Below are positions 17,715 to 26,783 of a DNA stretch of 64,000 nucleotides, one piece after another. Made by a program: the position numbers and the translations under genes. How positions within the stretch are numbered: position 1 is the first letter of the stretch; each line of letters starts with the position of its first letter. Under the pieces are notes generated by a model. It did no database searches, was not told where the DNA came from, and saw nothing but the letters and a program-made list of their open reading frames with translations. Source of the stretch: Thermogemmatispora onikobensis (GTDB lineage Bacteria; Chloroflexota; Ktedonobacteria; Ktedonobacterales; Ktedonobacteraceae); contig NZ_BDGT01000016.1 in assembly GCF_001748285.1 (NCBI RefSeq), forward strand, positions 35,542 to 99,541, given 5' to 3'.

Positions 17715-18027
17715 CGGTGCCCTGTTCGTTTTGCGTGCAAGATGATGCCAGGCTAGATTATGAGGGTGCTGCCTGATAGCGGGCTTGCAATCGTTGACCC
17801 ATACCTTACAATAGCCTGAATATCAAGGGCTGTCAAATGCGAGTGGCGGCGGGCACCAAACGCCTGCTCCTGTCGTGCACCCTTCACCGTGCGCGTGTCC
17901 GGCTGGGGGGCACCGAAACAAAAAAGGCGCCCTGAGAGCGCGTTGCTCTTCAGGCGCCTCCCTTGCGCTTGGGCCTCGCCCCGGGAAGCGGCTTCCTGGC
18001 CGTCACTGAGTGACTGGAGGGACCGAC
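17715..18027. other. Intergenic region between tlpA and the DJ-1-like gene
   Basis: About 313 bases. It holds the factor-independent terminator of the DJ-1-like gene. The TATTATGAGG-like AT-rich stretch around 17755-17830 may include the promoter of the minus-strand cytochrome cluster, but no convincing -35/-10 pair could be fixed. Confidence 0.4.
17918..17960 (-). terminator. Rho-independent terminator of the DJ-1/PfpI gene
   Basis: On the minus strand an inverted repeat (GGCGCCTGAAGAGC ... GCTCTCAGGGCGCC) is followed directly by six T residues. The stem is about 14 bp with slight imperfections and the loop is short. It lies about 70 nt after the stop codon of the DJ-1-like gene. Confidence 0.85.
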
Positions 18028-18591
18028 TTAGCCGCGGGCGCTCACCCGGCTCTGGGCGAAAAGCTCGATCATGGCCCGCTTGAAGGCGGGGAGATCGCGC
18101 GGACTGCGGCTACTCACCCAATTGCGGTCACGCACGACTTCCTGGTCAACCCAGTTGCCGCCAGCATTGCGGATGTCATCCTGGATCGTATGGTAGCTCG
18201 TTAAGGTGCGTCCGCGCACCAGTCCTGCCGAGACCAGCAGCCAGGGGCCATGACAGATAACCGCGATAGGCTTGCCGGCGGCGTCAATGCGCCGTACGAA
18301 TTCCTGGGCCTCCCGCTGGACACGCAAGGCATCGGCGTTCAAGGCCCCGCCTGGCAGCAGGACGGCATCGAACTCGTCTGGGTTGGCTTGCTGCAGTGTC
18401 AGGTCGACTGGAAAACTGTCGCCCTTCTCGACGTGATTGACACCCTGGATCTGGCCCGCCTTGGGTGCCACGATAGCTGTGCGTGCTCCCGCTTCCTCCA
18501 GGGCCTTCTTTGGCTCACTCAGCTCAACCTGTTCAAAGTAATCCGTCGCCAGAATAGCCACACGCATGCCTTGCAGATTCGTCCCTTGCAT
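18028..18591 (-). CDS. DJ-1/PfpI family protein (deglycase/protease-like)
   Basis: A 187-residue PfpI-type protein. It has the Rossmann-like N-terminus MRVAILATDYFEQVELSEP, the LLPGGALNADALR loop and the nucleophile elbow AVICHGPWLL with its Cys. Family members such as PfpI and YhbO act as general stress proteins, described as proteases or protein/nucleotide deglycases. The start is set at the ATG 9 nt after GGAGG; a longer reading would add 16 residues. It is a single gene with its own terminator, 248 nt downstream of der. Confidence 0.9.
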   Translation of the reverse strand: MQGTNLQGMRVAILATDYFEQVELSEPKKALEEAGARTAIVAPKAGQIQGVNHVEKGDSFPVDLTLQQANPDEFDAVLLPGGALNADALRVQREAQEFVRRIDAAGKPIAVICHGPWLLVSAGLVRGRTLTSYHTIQDDIRNAGGNWVDQEVVRDRNWVSSRSPRDLPAFKRAMIELFAQSRVSARG

Positions 18592-18839
18592 CGATCGCAA
18601 CCTCCTTTGTTTACAAAGGTCAACAAGCAAGAAAGACAACCGTTGTCAGGGCAAGGTCTTCCATTCAGACGCTGCCCTCTCCACCCACAGATACACGCAA
18701 TGCCCCCCATGCAAGGAGACTCAGCCATTGGTGCGATGCGGACGGCTCGGCTAACGAGCTATGGGAGGGAACCACCCAGGCCCAGGTGGCTCGGCTGAAG
18801 CGGGCAAGAAAGCAGGCTGGCCAGGCTCACTGGCCTGGC

Positions 18840-20267
18840 CTAGCCCAGGCGCGGCAACTCTACCTTCGACCGCGCGCGGAAAATGATGCGGATTCCTGTT
18901 CCAGCGAAGTCGAACGCCTCGCGGAGACGATTTTCCAGGTAACGCTCGTAGCTGAAATGGAGGTAATCCGGGTTGTTCACGAAGAAGACAAAGGTCGGCG
19001 GGTTAACCTGAGCCTGCGTGGCGTAAAAGATCTTGAGTTGGTGCCCGTGGACCGCGACCGGATGATGGCGACGAATCGCCTCCTGCACGACTTCGTTCAG
19101 ACGCGCCGTAGGAATGCGCACGAAGCGCCTGTCAGCAATCTCAATGGCCTTGCGCAGCAACGACTGAACGTGGTAGCCGGTTCTGGCCGACGCGAAGACC
19201 ACCGGGGCATAGGGAATGAACTTGAGGCCCGCGCTCAACATCTTGCGGTACTCTTCGGCCTCGGCGATTTCCCGCGTCAGGCTGATGGGCTCGCCCCGGC
19301 GAGCGGCCCGGCGCTGCTCCTGGACGATATCCCACTTATTTACTACGACGATGATCCCTTTGGCCTGCTCGTGCACATAGCCCGCGATATGGGTATCTTG
19401 AGCCGCCAGTCCCTCGACGGCATCGATCAGCAGGAGGGCCACATCGCAGCGATCAATGGCACGCATCGAGCGTATCACACTGTATTTCTCGATGCCTGGT
19501 ACAATGCGTCCGCGTCGCCGGATGCCTGCGGTATCGATGAGCACGAGCTTACGGTCCTCAAAGAGCAGCCCGGTATCGATCATATCGCGGGTGGTGCCGG
19601 GCACATCGCTCACAATAGCGCGCTCGTAGCCCAAGATGCGATTAAGTAGGGACGACTTGCCAACGTTCGGGCGCCCGACGATGGCGATGCGCACCTGTTC
19701 CGTCTCGTCCTCTTCGGCGTGCTCCTCGGGCGTTTCCGGCGGCAAAGACTCGACGATCTTGTCTAGCAAATCGCCTGTTCCCAGGCCGTGCAGGGCCGAG
19801 ATGTCAATTGGTTCGCCCAGGCCCAGGGCATAGAACTCGGGAGCGTACTGGCGGTGGGTATCGTTATCAGCCTTATTGGCGGCCAGAATGACCGGCTTAT
19901 TGGTGCGGCGCAGCAGGGCGGCCACCTCCTCATCGGCGGGGGTGATGCCTGTGCGCACATCGACCATAAAGACAATAACGTCGGCCTCCTCGATAGCCAG
20001 ACGCACCTGGGAGCGTACATGCTCCATCAGATCGCCGCTGACCCCGCTCAAACCAACCTGGCCCGGAGGGGTCTCTTCACCGAGGGCCAGGCCACCGGTA
20101 TCAATCAGCGTGAACTCCCGTCCATTCCAGTCAGTATCTCCATAAAGGCGGTCGCGCGTTGTTCCGGGCAGATCCTCAACAATAGCGCGCCGCTCACCGA
20201 TCATGCGATTAAAAAACGTGGACTTGCCGACGTTCGGTCGGCCTACGATGGCGACAAGTGGCTTCAT
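18840..20267 (-). CDS. der: Ribosome-assembly GTPase Der (EngA)
   Basis: A 475-residue protein with two tandem GTPase domains. The first has GRPNVGKST, DTGG and NKAD; the second has GRPNVGKSS, DTAG and NKWD. A C-terminal KH-like domain follows (QVNPPTFVFFVNNP ... YLENRLREAF). Der acts in maturation of the 50S subunit. A likely extended -10 promoter lies about 70 nt upstream. The stop codon falls in an 8-bp inverted repeat (GGCCAGGC / GCCTGGCC) that lacks a T tract. Confidence 0.97.
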   Translation of the reverse strand: MKPLVAIVGRPNVGKSTFFNRMIGERRAIVEDLPGTTRDRLYGDTDWNGREFTLIDTGGLALGEETPPGQVGLSGVSGDLMEHVRSQVRLAIEEADVIVFMVDVRTGITPADEEVAALLRRTNKPVILAANKADNDTHRQYAPEFYALGLGEPIDISALHGLGTGDLLDKIVESLPPETPEEHAEEDETEQVRIAIVGRPNVGKSSLLNRILGYERAIVSDVPGTTRDMIDTGLLFEDRKLVLIDTAGIRRRGRIVPGIEKYSVIRSMRAIDRCDVALLLIDAVEGLAAQDTHIAGYVHEQAKGIIVVVNKWDIVQEQRRAARRGEPISLTREIAEAEEYRKMLSAGLKFIPYAPVVFASARTGYHVQSLLRKAIEIADRRFVRIPTARLNEVVQEAIRRHHPVAVHGHQLKIFYATQAQVNPPTFVFFVNNPDYLHFSYERYLENRLREAFDFAGTGIRIIFRARSKVELPRLG

Positions 20268-20334
20268 AGCCCCTACCACCCCTTTCTTGCGATCCCGCAG
20301 AGTAGTAAGTGAGAGAAAAAACAGCCTGGGTTTG

Positions 20335-20345
20335 ATTATAACACA
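20335..20345 (-). promoter_or_regulatory. Extended -10 promoter element of der
   Basis: The minus strand reads TGTGTTATAAT, an extended -10 (TGn plus TATAAT) about 70 nt before the der start. No good -35 hexamer is seen 17-18 nt upstream, as can occur for extended -10 promoters. The same TGTGTTAyAAT string recurs before the penicillin-binding protein and glucosaminidase genes. Confidence 0.5.
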
Positions 20346-20409
20346 AACACCGAGTCGCTTTGAGTCCCTCTTTTTCGGCCCGAAGAGCAGTGCGATTCTT
20401 ATTGCGATA

Positions 20410-20418
20410 TGCTATACT
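20410..20418 (+). promoter_or_regulatory. Possible extended -10 promoter of the ClpN-repeat gene
   Basis: TGCTATACT fits an extended -10. The -35 region is poor. It would give a leader of about 190 nt. The same TGCTATACTGA string occurs before the SprT-like gene, where a good -35 is present. Confidence 0.4.
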
Positions 20419-20616
20419 GATACAGTTGGTATTCCACCTGGCGCAGTCAATTGAGATGGAAGAGAGGAAGAGCGAGCGAATAGAGGTCGGTTCTGGCGCC
20501 GGGGCAGGCTAAGCCAGCGACGGCAAAAGCGGTGAGCAGTTTATTCAGGCCGAGGGCAGGAGCAAGGACCTCCGAGGGGTGACCTCCTGCTGCTTGGCAG
20601 CAAAGGCAGGGAACAC

Positions 20617-21093
20617 ATGACTAAGAACCGCTTCCACTACTTTACAGATAGTGCCAAGCTAATCTTTGTCGAAGCGCAACAGTCGGCGGAAAGGTATCAG
20701 CAGACGTATATTGCTCCAGAGCACTTGCTGCTGGGGATAGCGAACGGCAAGGCAACGACTGCTTCCAGACTGCTCAATCGAGTAGAGATCGACCCGCTTC
20801 TGCTTCGAGCAGCGACGGAACGGGCGATTGCTGACCGGCTGGCAGCTCACCCTGATAGTGCTACGGACCAGTTTGGCCTGACCCAGGAGGCCAAGGAAGC
20901 TATCGAGCTGGCCGTCGAAGAAGCGAGTCATGAGCAGCGTGGTTTTGTTGGTAGTGAGCATCTCCTCCTGGCTCTGCTGCGTCAGCAGGGGACCCTGGCG
21001 GTCAACGTCCTGGAGCAGGCTGGCCTCAGCCTGGAAACAGTCCGTGCGCGGCTCCAGCGTCTGCGCCAGGAAGGGTACACCTCCGAACCCTGA
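20617..21093 (+). CDS. Stand-alone double Clp N-domain protein
   Basis: A 158-residue protein made of two Clp amino-terminal (Clp_N) repeats. The first is about residues 10-75, with FTDSAKLIFVEAQQSAE and IAPEHLLLGIA. The second is about 85-150, with LTQEAKEAIELAVEEAS and VGSEHLLLALLRQ. In ClpC/ClpA this module precedes two AAA+ domains and binds substrates and adaptors; here no ATPase part follows. It may be an adaptor or regulator of a ClpC-type protease, or act like ClpS-type modulators, but that is inference. The start ATG has a weak ribosome-binding site (GCAGGGAACACATG). Confidence 0.85.
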   Translation: MTKNRFHYFTDSAKLIFVEAQQSAERYQQTYIAPEHLLLGIANGKATTASRLLNRVEIDPLLLRAATERAIADRLAAHPDSATDQFGLTQEAKEAIELAVEEASHEQRGFVGSEHLLLALLRQQGTLAVNVLEQAGLSLETVRARLQRLRQEGYTSEP

Positions 21094-21191
21094 GAGGCGG
21101 ACGGAGCCGGTAAGGTTCGCAATCCAGAGGAGCAGGCCCGCCCGGCCATTGAGCCGTGCCGTGGACTGCTCCCCTGCTCTATTGGCGCAAG

Positions 21192-24100
21192 CTACTTGAG
21201 AGCGATAGCGAAGATGTGTAAGTGGCCACCCAAGACCGTGGTGGGTAGCGTAATGCTCTTGACCGTCTTCTCCGGGTCGAGGGGCAGCTCGGCATAGAAG
21301 ACGTAGGCTCGCTGGAGCTGTGGGCCGCCAGGGCGATTATAATAAGCGGTGACGATGGCAATACTATTGCCGCAGCTCGGAGCGAAGGAGCCGCCCCCGA
21401 GGGTCCAGTCGCTCAGGCAGAGCGGCAGCGGCTGAAGCGAGCCATCGCTATAGCGGACCAGCAGCTGGCCGTGGGCGCCCGAGGCGTCGCTATGATCGGC
21501 GGCTCCCAGCAGGGCCAAAGCGGTCTTATGTGCGCTCGCGCTCCCGTTCAGCGGGATCGTCTGGCCGCTGGCCAGGTAGTTATTGTTGGCTCCTGAAGCC
21601 GCATTTGGCCAGCTAAAGGTCACGCCATTATAGGTGAGTGGTTGCCAGGGAAAGACGCCGACGGCGGCCAGGGCCTGGGCCGAGTAGCTGGACCCTGTAC
21701 CGTCAAAGTTAGCGGCCTGGGGATTGCTATCATCGCTTGTGCCGGCGTTGTTGTAGGGGGTATCCTCTGCTGCCTTTGTGGCCACAGCAAAGACATGCAG
21801 CAGGCCCTGATTGACCGTAGCGGGCAGCGTCACGCTTTTAACCGTCTTGCCGCTCTGCAGGGCCACCTCGGCGTAGAAAATGTAGGTCTTCACAAACTCC
21901 TGCCCCGTTGGCTGGTTACGGTAGGGCAGCGTCACAAAGATGCCGTTGCTGAAGGACGGCCCGTTCGCTTTGCCCTCATTCAGAGTCCAGTCGCTGAAGC
22001 CCAGTGTAAACGGCTGACGGCTGCCATCGCTATAGTTGATGTAGGCGGTACCGTACGAGGGGCCGCCAGAGGCCGCGCCCAGAAAGGCCAGCAGACTGGC
22101 CTTCTTCTGAGGAGCTACTGGCAGCGTTTGCCCGGCGGCGATATAGTTATTGAGCTGGCCGGCGGCGGCGTCAGGCCACTGAAAGACCACGCCAGACACG
22201 CCGCGGTAGAAGGCATTATCGCCGGGATTGATCCCTGCCTGCTGCAGGGCTTGCAGCGAATAACTATGGCCAGCATTGTCGAAATTGGCCTGAGCGGGCA
22301 GGTGGTCGTCGCTCACCCCAATGTTGTTGTAGCTCCCGTAGAGGCCCCTGGTAGCAATGGAGAAGATGTGCAGGCGACTGGGGCCGGCAGGTGCTGGTGG
22401 CAGGGTCACGCTCTTAATTGTTTTGGTCGCATCGACCGCCACATCTGTGTAAAACAGGTAGACCGTCACCGGCTGCTGACCGCCGGGTCCATTGCGATAG
22501 CTCATCGTCGCCACTGTCTTATTATTAAAGGCAGGGGAGCTGCTGGTCCAATCGGTCAGGCCGAGCGTAAACGGCTGGGTCGAGCCGTCGCTATAGGTAA
22601 TGCGTGCGGTGCCGCTGGTTGATCCCTGGGTAGCCGAGCCGAGGAAGGCCACCAGCGTCACGCCTGGGCCGCTGTTCAGTGGGATCGTCTGGCCATTGGC
22701 CTGGTAATTGTCCTTGACTCCGGCGGGCAGGTCCGGCCAGATGAAAGCCAGACCATTACAGAGCACACTCGCCCCTGGAGTAATGCCAGCTTGTGCCAGG
22801 GCTGTTGCAGAGTAGCTATAGCCCAGACCGTCGTAGTTCGCTGCCTGCACATTCTGTGTAAAGTCGTCGCTGATGCCGACATTGTTGTACGTCGCTGGCG
22901 GGGGAGGGGCACTGCTCTTATTGAGCAGGCCGTAGACGGTCAGCGTCGTCTTAGTTGGCACGAAGACCCGGCCATCGGCGATAGTTGGCGTACTGAACTT
23001 CACATAGCTATCGAGCGTATCGTAGTCCGGGTCCTGGGCGCTGCTGTACAGTTCATGGCCCAGATTGGTCGCATCGTAGGCGCGCAGGGCGCCGCCTGGA
23101 TCGATCAGCCAGAGGATGCCGTTGCTTGTCCCATTGCTGGAGAGCGAGGGATTGCCGCCGGAGAAGAGGAAGCTTCTCTCGGGCGTCTGGGAGCTTGGTG
23201 TTGGCGGAAGCAAGACCTGTCCTTTAGCGTTGCGCTGCAGGCGGTAGGCCAGAGTAGGGTGTCCGACGCTGGAAATGTAGACATACTCCGCGCTCGCGCT
23301 GCGCCAATAAGCGGGTGTGCCATACATGCCGCCGACAGTGCTGGGAGGGGTCTCCTGAAGGACCTGGTCCACGTCGGTGCGGCTCCGATTCGTTTCGGTG
23401 CAGGGTTGGGTGATCGTCGTAAACTGGCCCAGCTTATTGGTATCCAGCACATAGATGCGGCCCTCCTTGCCGCCTCCGATCAGCTCTGGATAGGAGGGGA
23501 GCAGCAGCGGCCCGCCCGAGCCGAGGTCGGCGTCGGCCTCACCCAGGCACTCCTCATTGAAGGGCGCGAAGAAGTCCAGCAGGCGCAGATCGGGACTGAG
23601 TTTGACAAAGCTATCACCCAATGATGGACGAGGGGCGGACGGTTCGAAGTCGCCGTTACCGCTGATAAAGTAGATATTGCCCTCGCTATCGGAGGCCAGG
23701 CCGCCGCCTCCATGCCAGACGCCGGCACCGGCCCCGTCGGGGGTCACGTTGAAGACGTGGGTTTGGCGGAAGCCGTTGCCGTCGTAGGTATAGCTGATGA
23801 TCCAGCCGTGGTACGGCATATTGTCGCAGAACGATCCCCAGGCGATGTAAATCTGGCCGTTAGCCAGTAGCAGGGCGGCGCGCTGGCGCTCGTAGCGGGG
23901 GTCGAAGCTCACGCTGCCGTTCTGGCTCCCGGCCCCCTGGCCAGGGAGGCTGGCCCGGACCACCACCGGGCTGCCGGGGCGCTCGCGCCCTGTGCTGATG
24001 TCAATGGCGTGAAGCCGGTCGAAGAACTGCCCGCTGCTATTTTGCGAGAAGGTCACGAAGAACATCGTGCGAGAGGCCAGATCGATCACTGGCGTGCCGG

Positions 24101-24644
24101 TGATCCCGACCTCCGGCACCGTATCGCCGCAAGCCACATCCTCCCAGGAGACGGTCGTCTCGCCGGAAGGCAGATAGTTGACGTGCCAGAGCGGAGGAGG
24201 GGCGCCGTTGCTGCTCTGGGCATCGGCATCAAAGGCGTAGATGCTATCGTGCTCGGTGGCGACAAAGACCACATTGTGGGGGGTGCCATTGACGTTCACA
24301 TTGGGCACATAGAGTGGCTGGGCATAGATCTGACCGTCGACGGGGTAGGCTACCCGTTTGCCGAAGCTCTGGGCATTGACATTGCCTGGGGTCAGGAGGG
24401 TCTCCGTGGTATTCTGGCCGCTGCGCCAATTATCGTTTTTGTAGGTCAACACAGCGGTATGGCCGCTACTGCGGGGGATTATCGTCTGGGTTTGGCGAGA
24501 GTCCCTTCCCATCTGAGTTGCGGACCGCTCGGGCTGGAGTCGGGCGCTCATAAAGGGAGCGGGCAAGAGTGTGGTGGCAAGGGCCAGGAAGGTCAGCAGC
24601 TCAAGCAGTGGATGCTGCTGACGAGAGAAGCGAGCCTGGTTCAT
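21192..24644 (-). CDS. Secreted beta-propeller (PQQ-like) protein with three C-terminal repeats
   Basis: About 1150 residues with an N-terminal hydrophobic signal (LLELLTFLALATTLLPAPF). Residues about 60-580 resemble a PQQ/quinoprotein-type propeller: repeated blade-like motifs such as IYAFDAD, GQIYIAWG and GRIYVLDT end in an outer Ala/Pro-rich linker. Then come three tandem copies of a beta-rich module of about 185 residues, starting near residues 589, 774 and 966. Each opens with YNN-G-SDD and includes SYSAxALxxAG, FxWP, YSDGSxQPFTLG-SDW and a final HIFAIA-type strand. Such modules are common in secreted actinobacterial and chloroflexal proteins. Cell-surface or extracellular; the enzyme activity, if any, is unknown. 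GGAGG lies 5-6 nt before the start. Confidence 0.8.
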   Translation of the reverse strand: MNQARFSRQQHPLLELLTFLALATTLLPAPFMSARLQPERSATQMGRDSRQTQTIIPRSSGHTAVLTYKNDNWRSGQNTTETLLTPGNVNAQSFGKRVAYPVDGQIYAQPLYVPNVNVNGTPHNVVFVATEHDSIYAFDADAQSSNGAPPPLWHVNYLPSGETTVSWEDVACGDTVPEVGITGTPVIDLASRTMFFVTFSQNSSGQFFDRLHAIDISTGRERPGSPVVVRASLPGQGAGSQNGSVSFDPRYERQRAALLLANGQIYIAWGSFCDNMPYHGWIISYTYDGNGFRQTHVFNVTPDGAGAGVWHGGGGLASDSEGNIYFISGNGDFEPSAPRPSLGDSFVKLSPDLRLLDFFAPFNEECLGEADADLGSGGPLLLPSYPELIGGGKEGRIYVLDTNKLGQFTTITQPCTETNRSRTDVDQVLQETPPSTVGGMYGTPAYWRSASAEYVYISSVGHPTLAYRLQRNAKGQVLLPPTPSSQTPERSFLFSGGNPSLSSNGTSNGILWLIDPGGALRAYDATNLGHELYSSAQDPDYDTLDSYVKFSTPTIADGRVFVPTKTTLTVYGLLNKSSAPPPPATYNNVGISDDFTQNVQAANYDGLGYSYSATALAQAGITPGASVLCNGLAFIWPDLPAGVKDNYQANGQTIPLNSGPGVTLVAFLGSATQGSTSGTARITYSDGSTQPFTLGLTDWTSSSPAFNNKTVATMSYRNGPGGQQPVTVYLFYTDVAVDATKTIKSVTLPPAPAGPSRLHIFSIATRGLYGSYNNIGVSDDHLPAQANFDNAGHSYSLQALQQAGINPGDNAFYRGVSGVVFQWPDAAAGQLNNYIAAGQTLPVAPQKKASLLAFLGAASGGPSYGTAYINYSDGSRQPFTLGFSDWTLNEGKANGPSFSNGIFVTLPYRNQPTGQEFVKTYIFYAEVALQSGKTVKSVTLPATVNQGLLHVFAVATKAAEDTPYNNAGTSDDSNPQAANFDGTGSSYSAQALAAVGVFPWQPLTYNGVTFSWPNAASGANNNYLASGQTIPLNGSASAHKTALALLGAADHSDASGAHGQLLVRYSDGSLQPLPLCLSDWTLGGGSFAPSCGNSIAIVTAYYNRPGGPQLQRAYVFYAELPLDPEKTVKSITLPTTVLGGHLHIFAIALK

Positions 24645-24855
24645 CAAATCCTCCTCCTCTCCTCACTGTACCAGGGTATTGCTGCTTCCATGCAGCTTTG
24701 CGTGTAGTAGTTTTCTGAATGGTAGCCTGTATTCGACAGTGGCAAAGCAGATATAGAGAAGCAATTAGGCTTGATCACGAAACTACTCTAATTGTAGTGT
24801 AGAATAAAGGAGAAGAGAGGAAGGATATCGAAAGAAGGTGGAGAAGGGTGCTTTC

Positions 24856-26148
24856 TCAGGGGTGAGAGGAAGCTTCCTTCTCCTCCAGGATCAGGCGAAC
24901 CAGGCGCTCAGCCAGAGCGATCGAATAGTTCTGGCCGCGGTCGTGGGGATAGACCTGGAACATATTGGCCAGCCAGAGGCCGGGGAGGGGAGTTTTCAGG
25001 GGAGGGATATGCTCGCGGTAATCGGGGGTGACGATAGGTTGGGCGAAAGGAGCGCGGAACATCCAGCTCTCGCGCACCCAGGAGGGGTCGAAATCCGGGC
25101 GAATGCGGCGCAGATGGGGTAAGAACTGGGTCAGGACCTCAGCTTTCTCCATCTGGAAGAGCGGGTCATCCATTGGGCGGTAGTTGCCCAGGTAGAGCAG
25201 ATGGCGACCGCCGTACTCCTCGGGAGGGCGCAGGTTCGTATGTTCGACGATACTCAGGAAGGGATAGCCTGGATCGCAGATATTGAGCCAGTAGGTAGCT
25301 GTCAGGCGGCGGTCGAGAGCCAGGATCAGGCAGTGGGTGCCGTAAGCCTGGCCCCACTCGTAGCGAGCGCGGTAGTCTGAGGGCAGGGCTGGGATCAGGC
25401 GCAGGGTCAGGCGGGTAGCCAGGGTAGAGATTACCTGATCGACCGTCCAGGTGCCGCGCGTAGTGCGGACCTGCCAGCCGCTGGTGGCGAGGGGTTCGGC
25501 GCCTTCGATGCGTGTCCCGAGCAGGATCTTGCCGCCGAGGGAAGTGATGCGTTCCGCCAGGCGGTCGTAGAGCTGTTGGAAGCCGCCTTTGAGGTAGCCC
25601 AGGCTAGTGGTGCGGTCGTGGAAGCGGGCCCAGAACCAGGGCAGGGCAATCTGCTCATGGAGGGCGCCGAACTTGCTCACGAAGAGTGGTTCAAAGACCA
25701 GCTCGTAGGCGCGTTTCCCCATCCAGCGTCGTAGCCAGGGGGCGGCGGTGCGACCTTCTAGTGGCCAGGATGGGGAGAGTTTCAGGAAGGCGGCGACTGC
25801 TCCGACGCGCAGGCGCTCGTAGAAGCGCAGCGGGCGAAAGGCCAGGAGTGAGGTAGGCGAATCGAGGCGGTAGATCTGGCCTTCGATCAATGACTCTGTG
25901 CGTGGAGTAGACCAGACCAATTGTGGGCCGAGACCCAGCTCTTTGATCAAGCGAATGGCGGCGCGGTCAGTGCGGAAGAGGTGGTGATAGAACTTCTCCA
26001 ACCAGACGCCTGGCGCGACCTGGAAACCGGCGGCCAGGCCGCCGGGGACCTCCTCCTGTTCGAAGACCATGACTGACTGGCCGGCCTGAGCCAGGCGATA
26101 GGCGGCCACAAGGCCAAGTGCGCCGCCACCGAAGATTGCGTACTGCAT
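24856..26148 (-). CDS. FAD-dependent amine-oxidase/protoporphyrinogen-oxidase-like protein
   Basis: A 430-residue flavoprotein. The N-terminal dinucleotide-binding motif is YAIFGGGALGLVAAYRLAQAG followed by VMVFEQ and PGGLAAGF. An internal region, EPLFVSKFGAL, and a C-terminal FAD contact, GLWLANMFQVYP, are typical of the NAD(P)/FAD-dependent oxidoreductases related to amine oxidases and UDP-galactopyranose mutase. The substrate cannot be told. In related bacteria such proteins sit near sugar or glycan genes, but here the neighbours give no hint. No close Shine-Dalgarno sequence (GGAG at 14 nt). Confidence 0.8.
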   Translation of the reverse strand: MQYAIFGGGALGLVAAYRLAQAGQSVMVFEQEEVPGGLAAGFQVAPGVWLEKFYHHLFRTDRAAIRLIKELGLGPQLVWSTPRTESLIEGQIYRLDSPTSLLAFRPLRFYERLRVGAVAAFLKLSPSWPLEGRTAAPWLRRWMGKRAYELVFEPLFVSKFGALHEQIALPWFWARFHDRTTSLGYLKGGFQQLYDRLAERITSLGGKILLGTRIEGAEPLATSGWQVRTTRGTWTVDQVISTLATRLTLRLIPALPSDYRARYEWGQAYGTHCLILALDRRLTATYWLNICDPGYPFLSIVEHTNLRPPEEYGGRHLLYLGNYRPMDDPLFQMEKAEVLTQFLPHLRRIRPDFDPSWVRESWMFRAPFAQPIVTPDYREHIPPLKTPLPGLWLANMFQVYPHDRGQNYSIALAERLVRLILEEKEASSHP

Positions 26149-26783
26149 GGTGAGTATAGTGCTCCTCTCCCTGGTGCTTGCGATAGCCCTTACGTGTATG
26201 CGTGTCGCGCGTTGTGGTCAGTCTCTTTGTTCTGTTCTGGGGCGAAGCGGGCGGATGACCTGCTATCTTACTCTCTCCTCTCTTCTTGCCCGAGCCGCCG
26301 TGGTGGTGTGTGGCGTGTGCCTTGCGAACGGCGGTTCTGGGGTGTGAGGGGAGGAGAAGCGAGCGCAAGCCATTCAGCCCGCCAGCAAAGCGAGCCAGTC
26401 GGGTTAATCGATCTAGCGACGGAAGGGCCTCGCCTGCGTCCTTGCTCTCCTGCTGATTGGCATCTATTGTACCACAGCTGCGCGAGGCCTGTCAGCCCCT
26501 GGGAGAGAGCAGGTCGGGGAGGACCCATAGCTTCCGATCAATTTTAGGCTAGATTCCCTCTGTAACAGCGAAGTCCTCCGCTTGAAATTCGGAGTCATTC
26601 ACTGTATAATACAGTTTATCCACCATCTTTCTTAAAGAAGATCTCTATCAAGCTCGGTTAATTATGGATGGTTATGGCCAACCTGCAGGGAACGGGTGGC
26701 ACTTGGAAGCGCCTTGCTTAGGGTGATGAAGGGATGATCTAGGCAGCGGCCTCGTCTTGCTCCCGTAGTCGCGAGTATGAACC
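26149..26783. other. Boundary region before the phosphorothioation island
   Basis: About 635 bases. The first 430 are without a recognised gene or repeat. Composition becomes AT-richer from about 26520. The plus-strand promoter at 26582-26610 and a transcribed leader of about 165 nt follow. The leader contains the motif CATCTTTCTTAAAG at 26624-26637, near-identical to one in the dndC upstream region. Confidence 0.6.
26582..26610 (+). promoter_or_regulatory. Sigma70-type promoter of the phosphorothioation partner operon
   Basis: TTGAAA, a 17-nt spacer and TATAAT: a near-consensus housekeeping promoter. The -10 sits in a small dyad, CTGTATAATACAG. The transcription start would be near 26617, giving a leader of about 165 nt before the helicase gene. 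Confidence 0.8.

Larger units (their letters stand above)
20268..20616. other. Divergent intergenic region between der and the ClpN-repeat gene
   Basis: About 349 bases between two divergent genes. It carries a putative extended -10 promoter for each direction (listed separately). The plus-strand leader from about 20425 to 20616 is purine-rich. No riboswitch was recognised in it. Confidence 0.5.

Noticed and set aside
21642..22622. Open frame of 326 codons on the plus strand opposite the propeller gene
   Set aside because: It is antisense to clearly coding repeats with conserved motifs, and has no family pattern or ribosome-binding site. GC-rich codon bias creates such shadows.
26147..26547. 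Short plus-strand frames before the phosphorothioation island
   Set aside because: No homology-like pattern or ribosome-binding site; Ser/Arg/Cys-rich content is that of non-coding GC-rich DNA.
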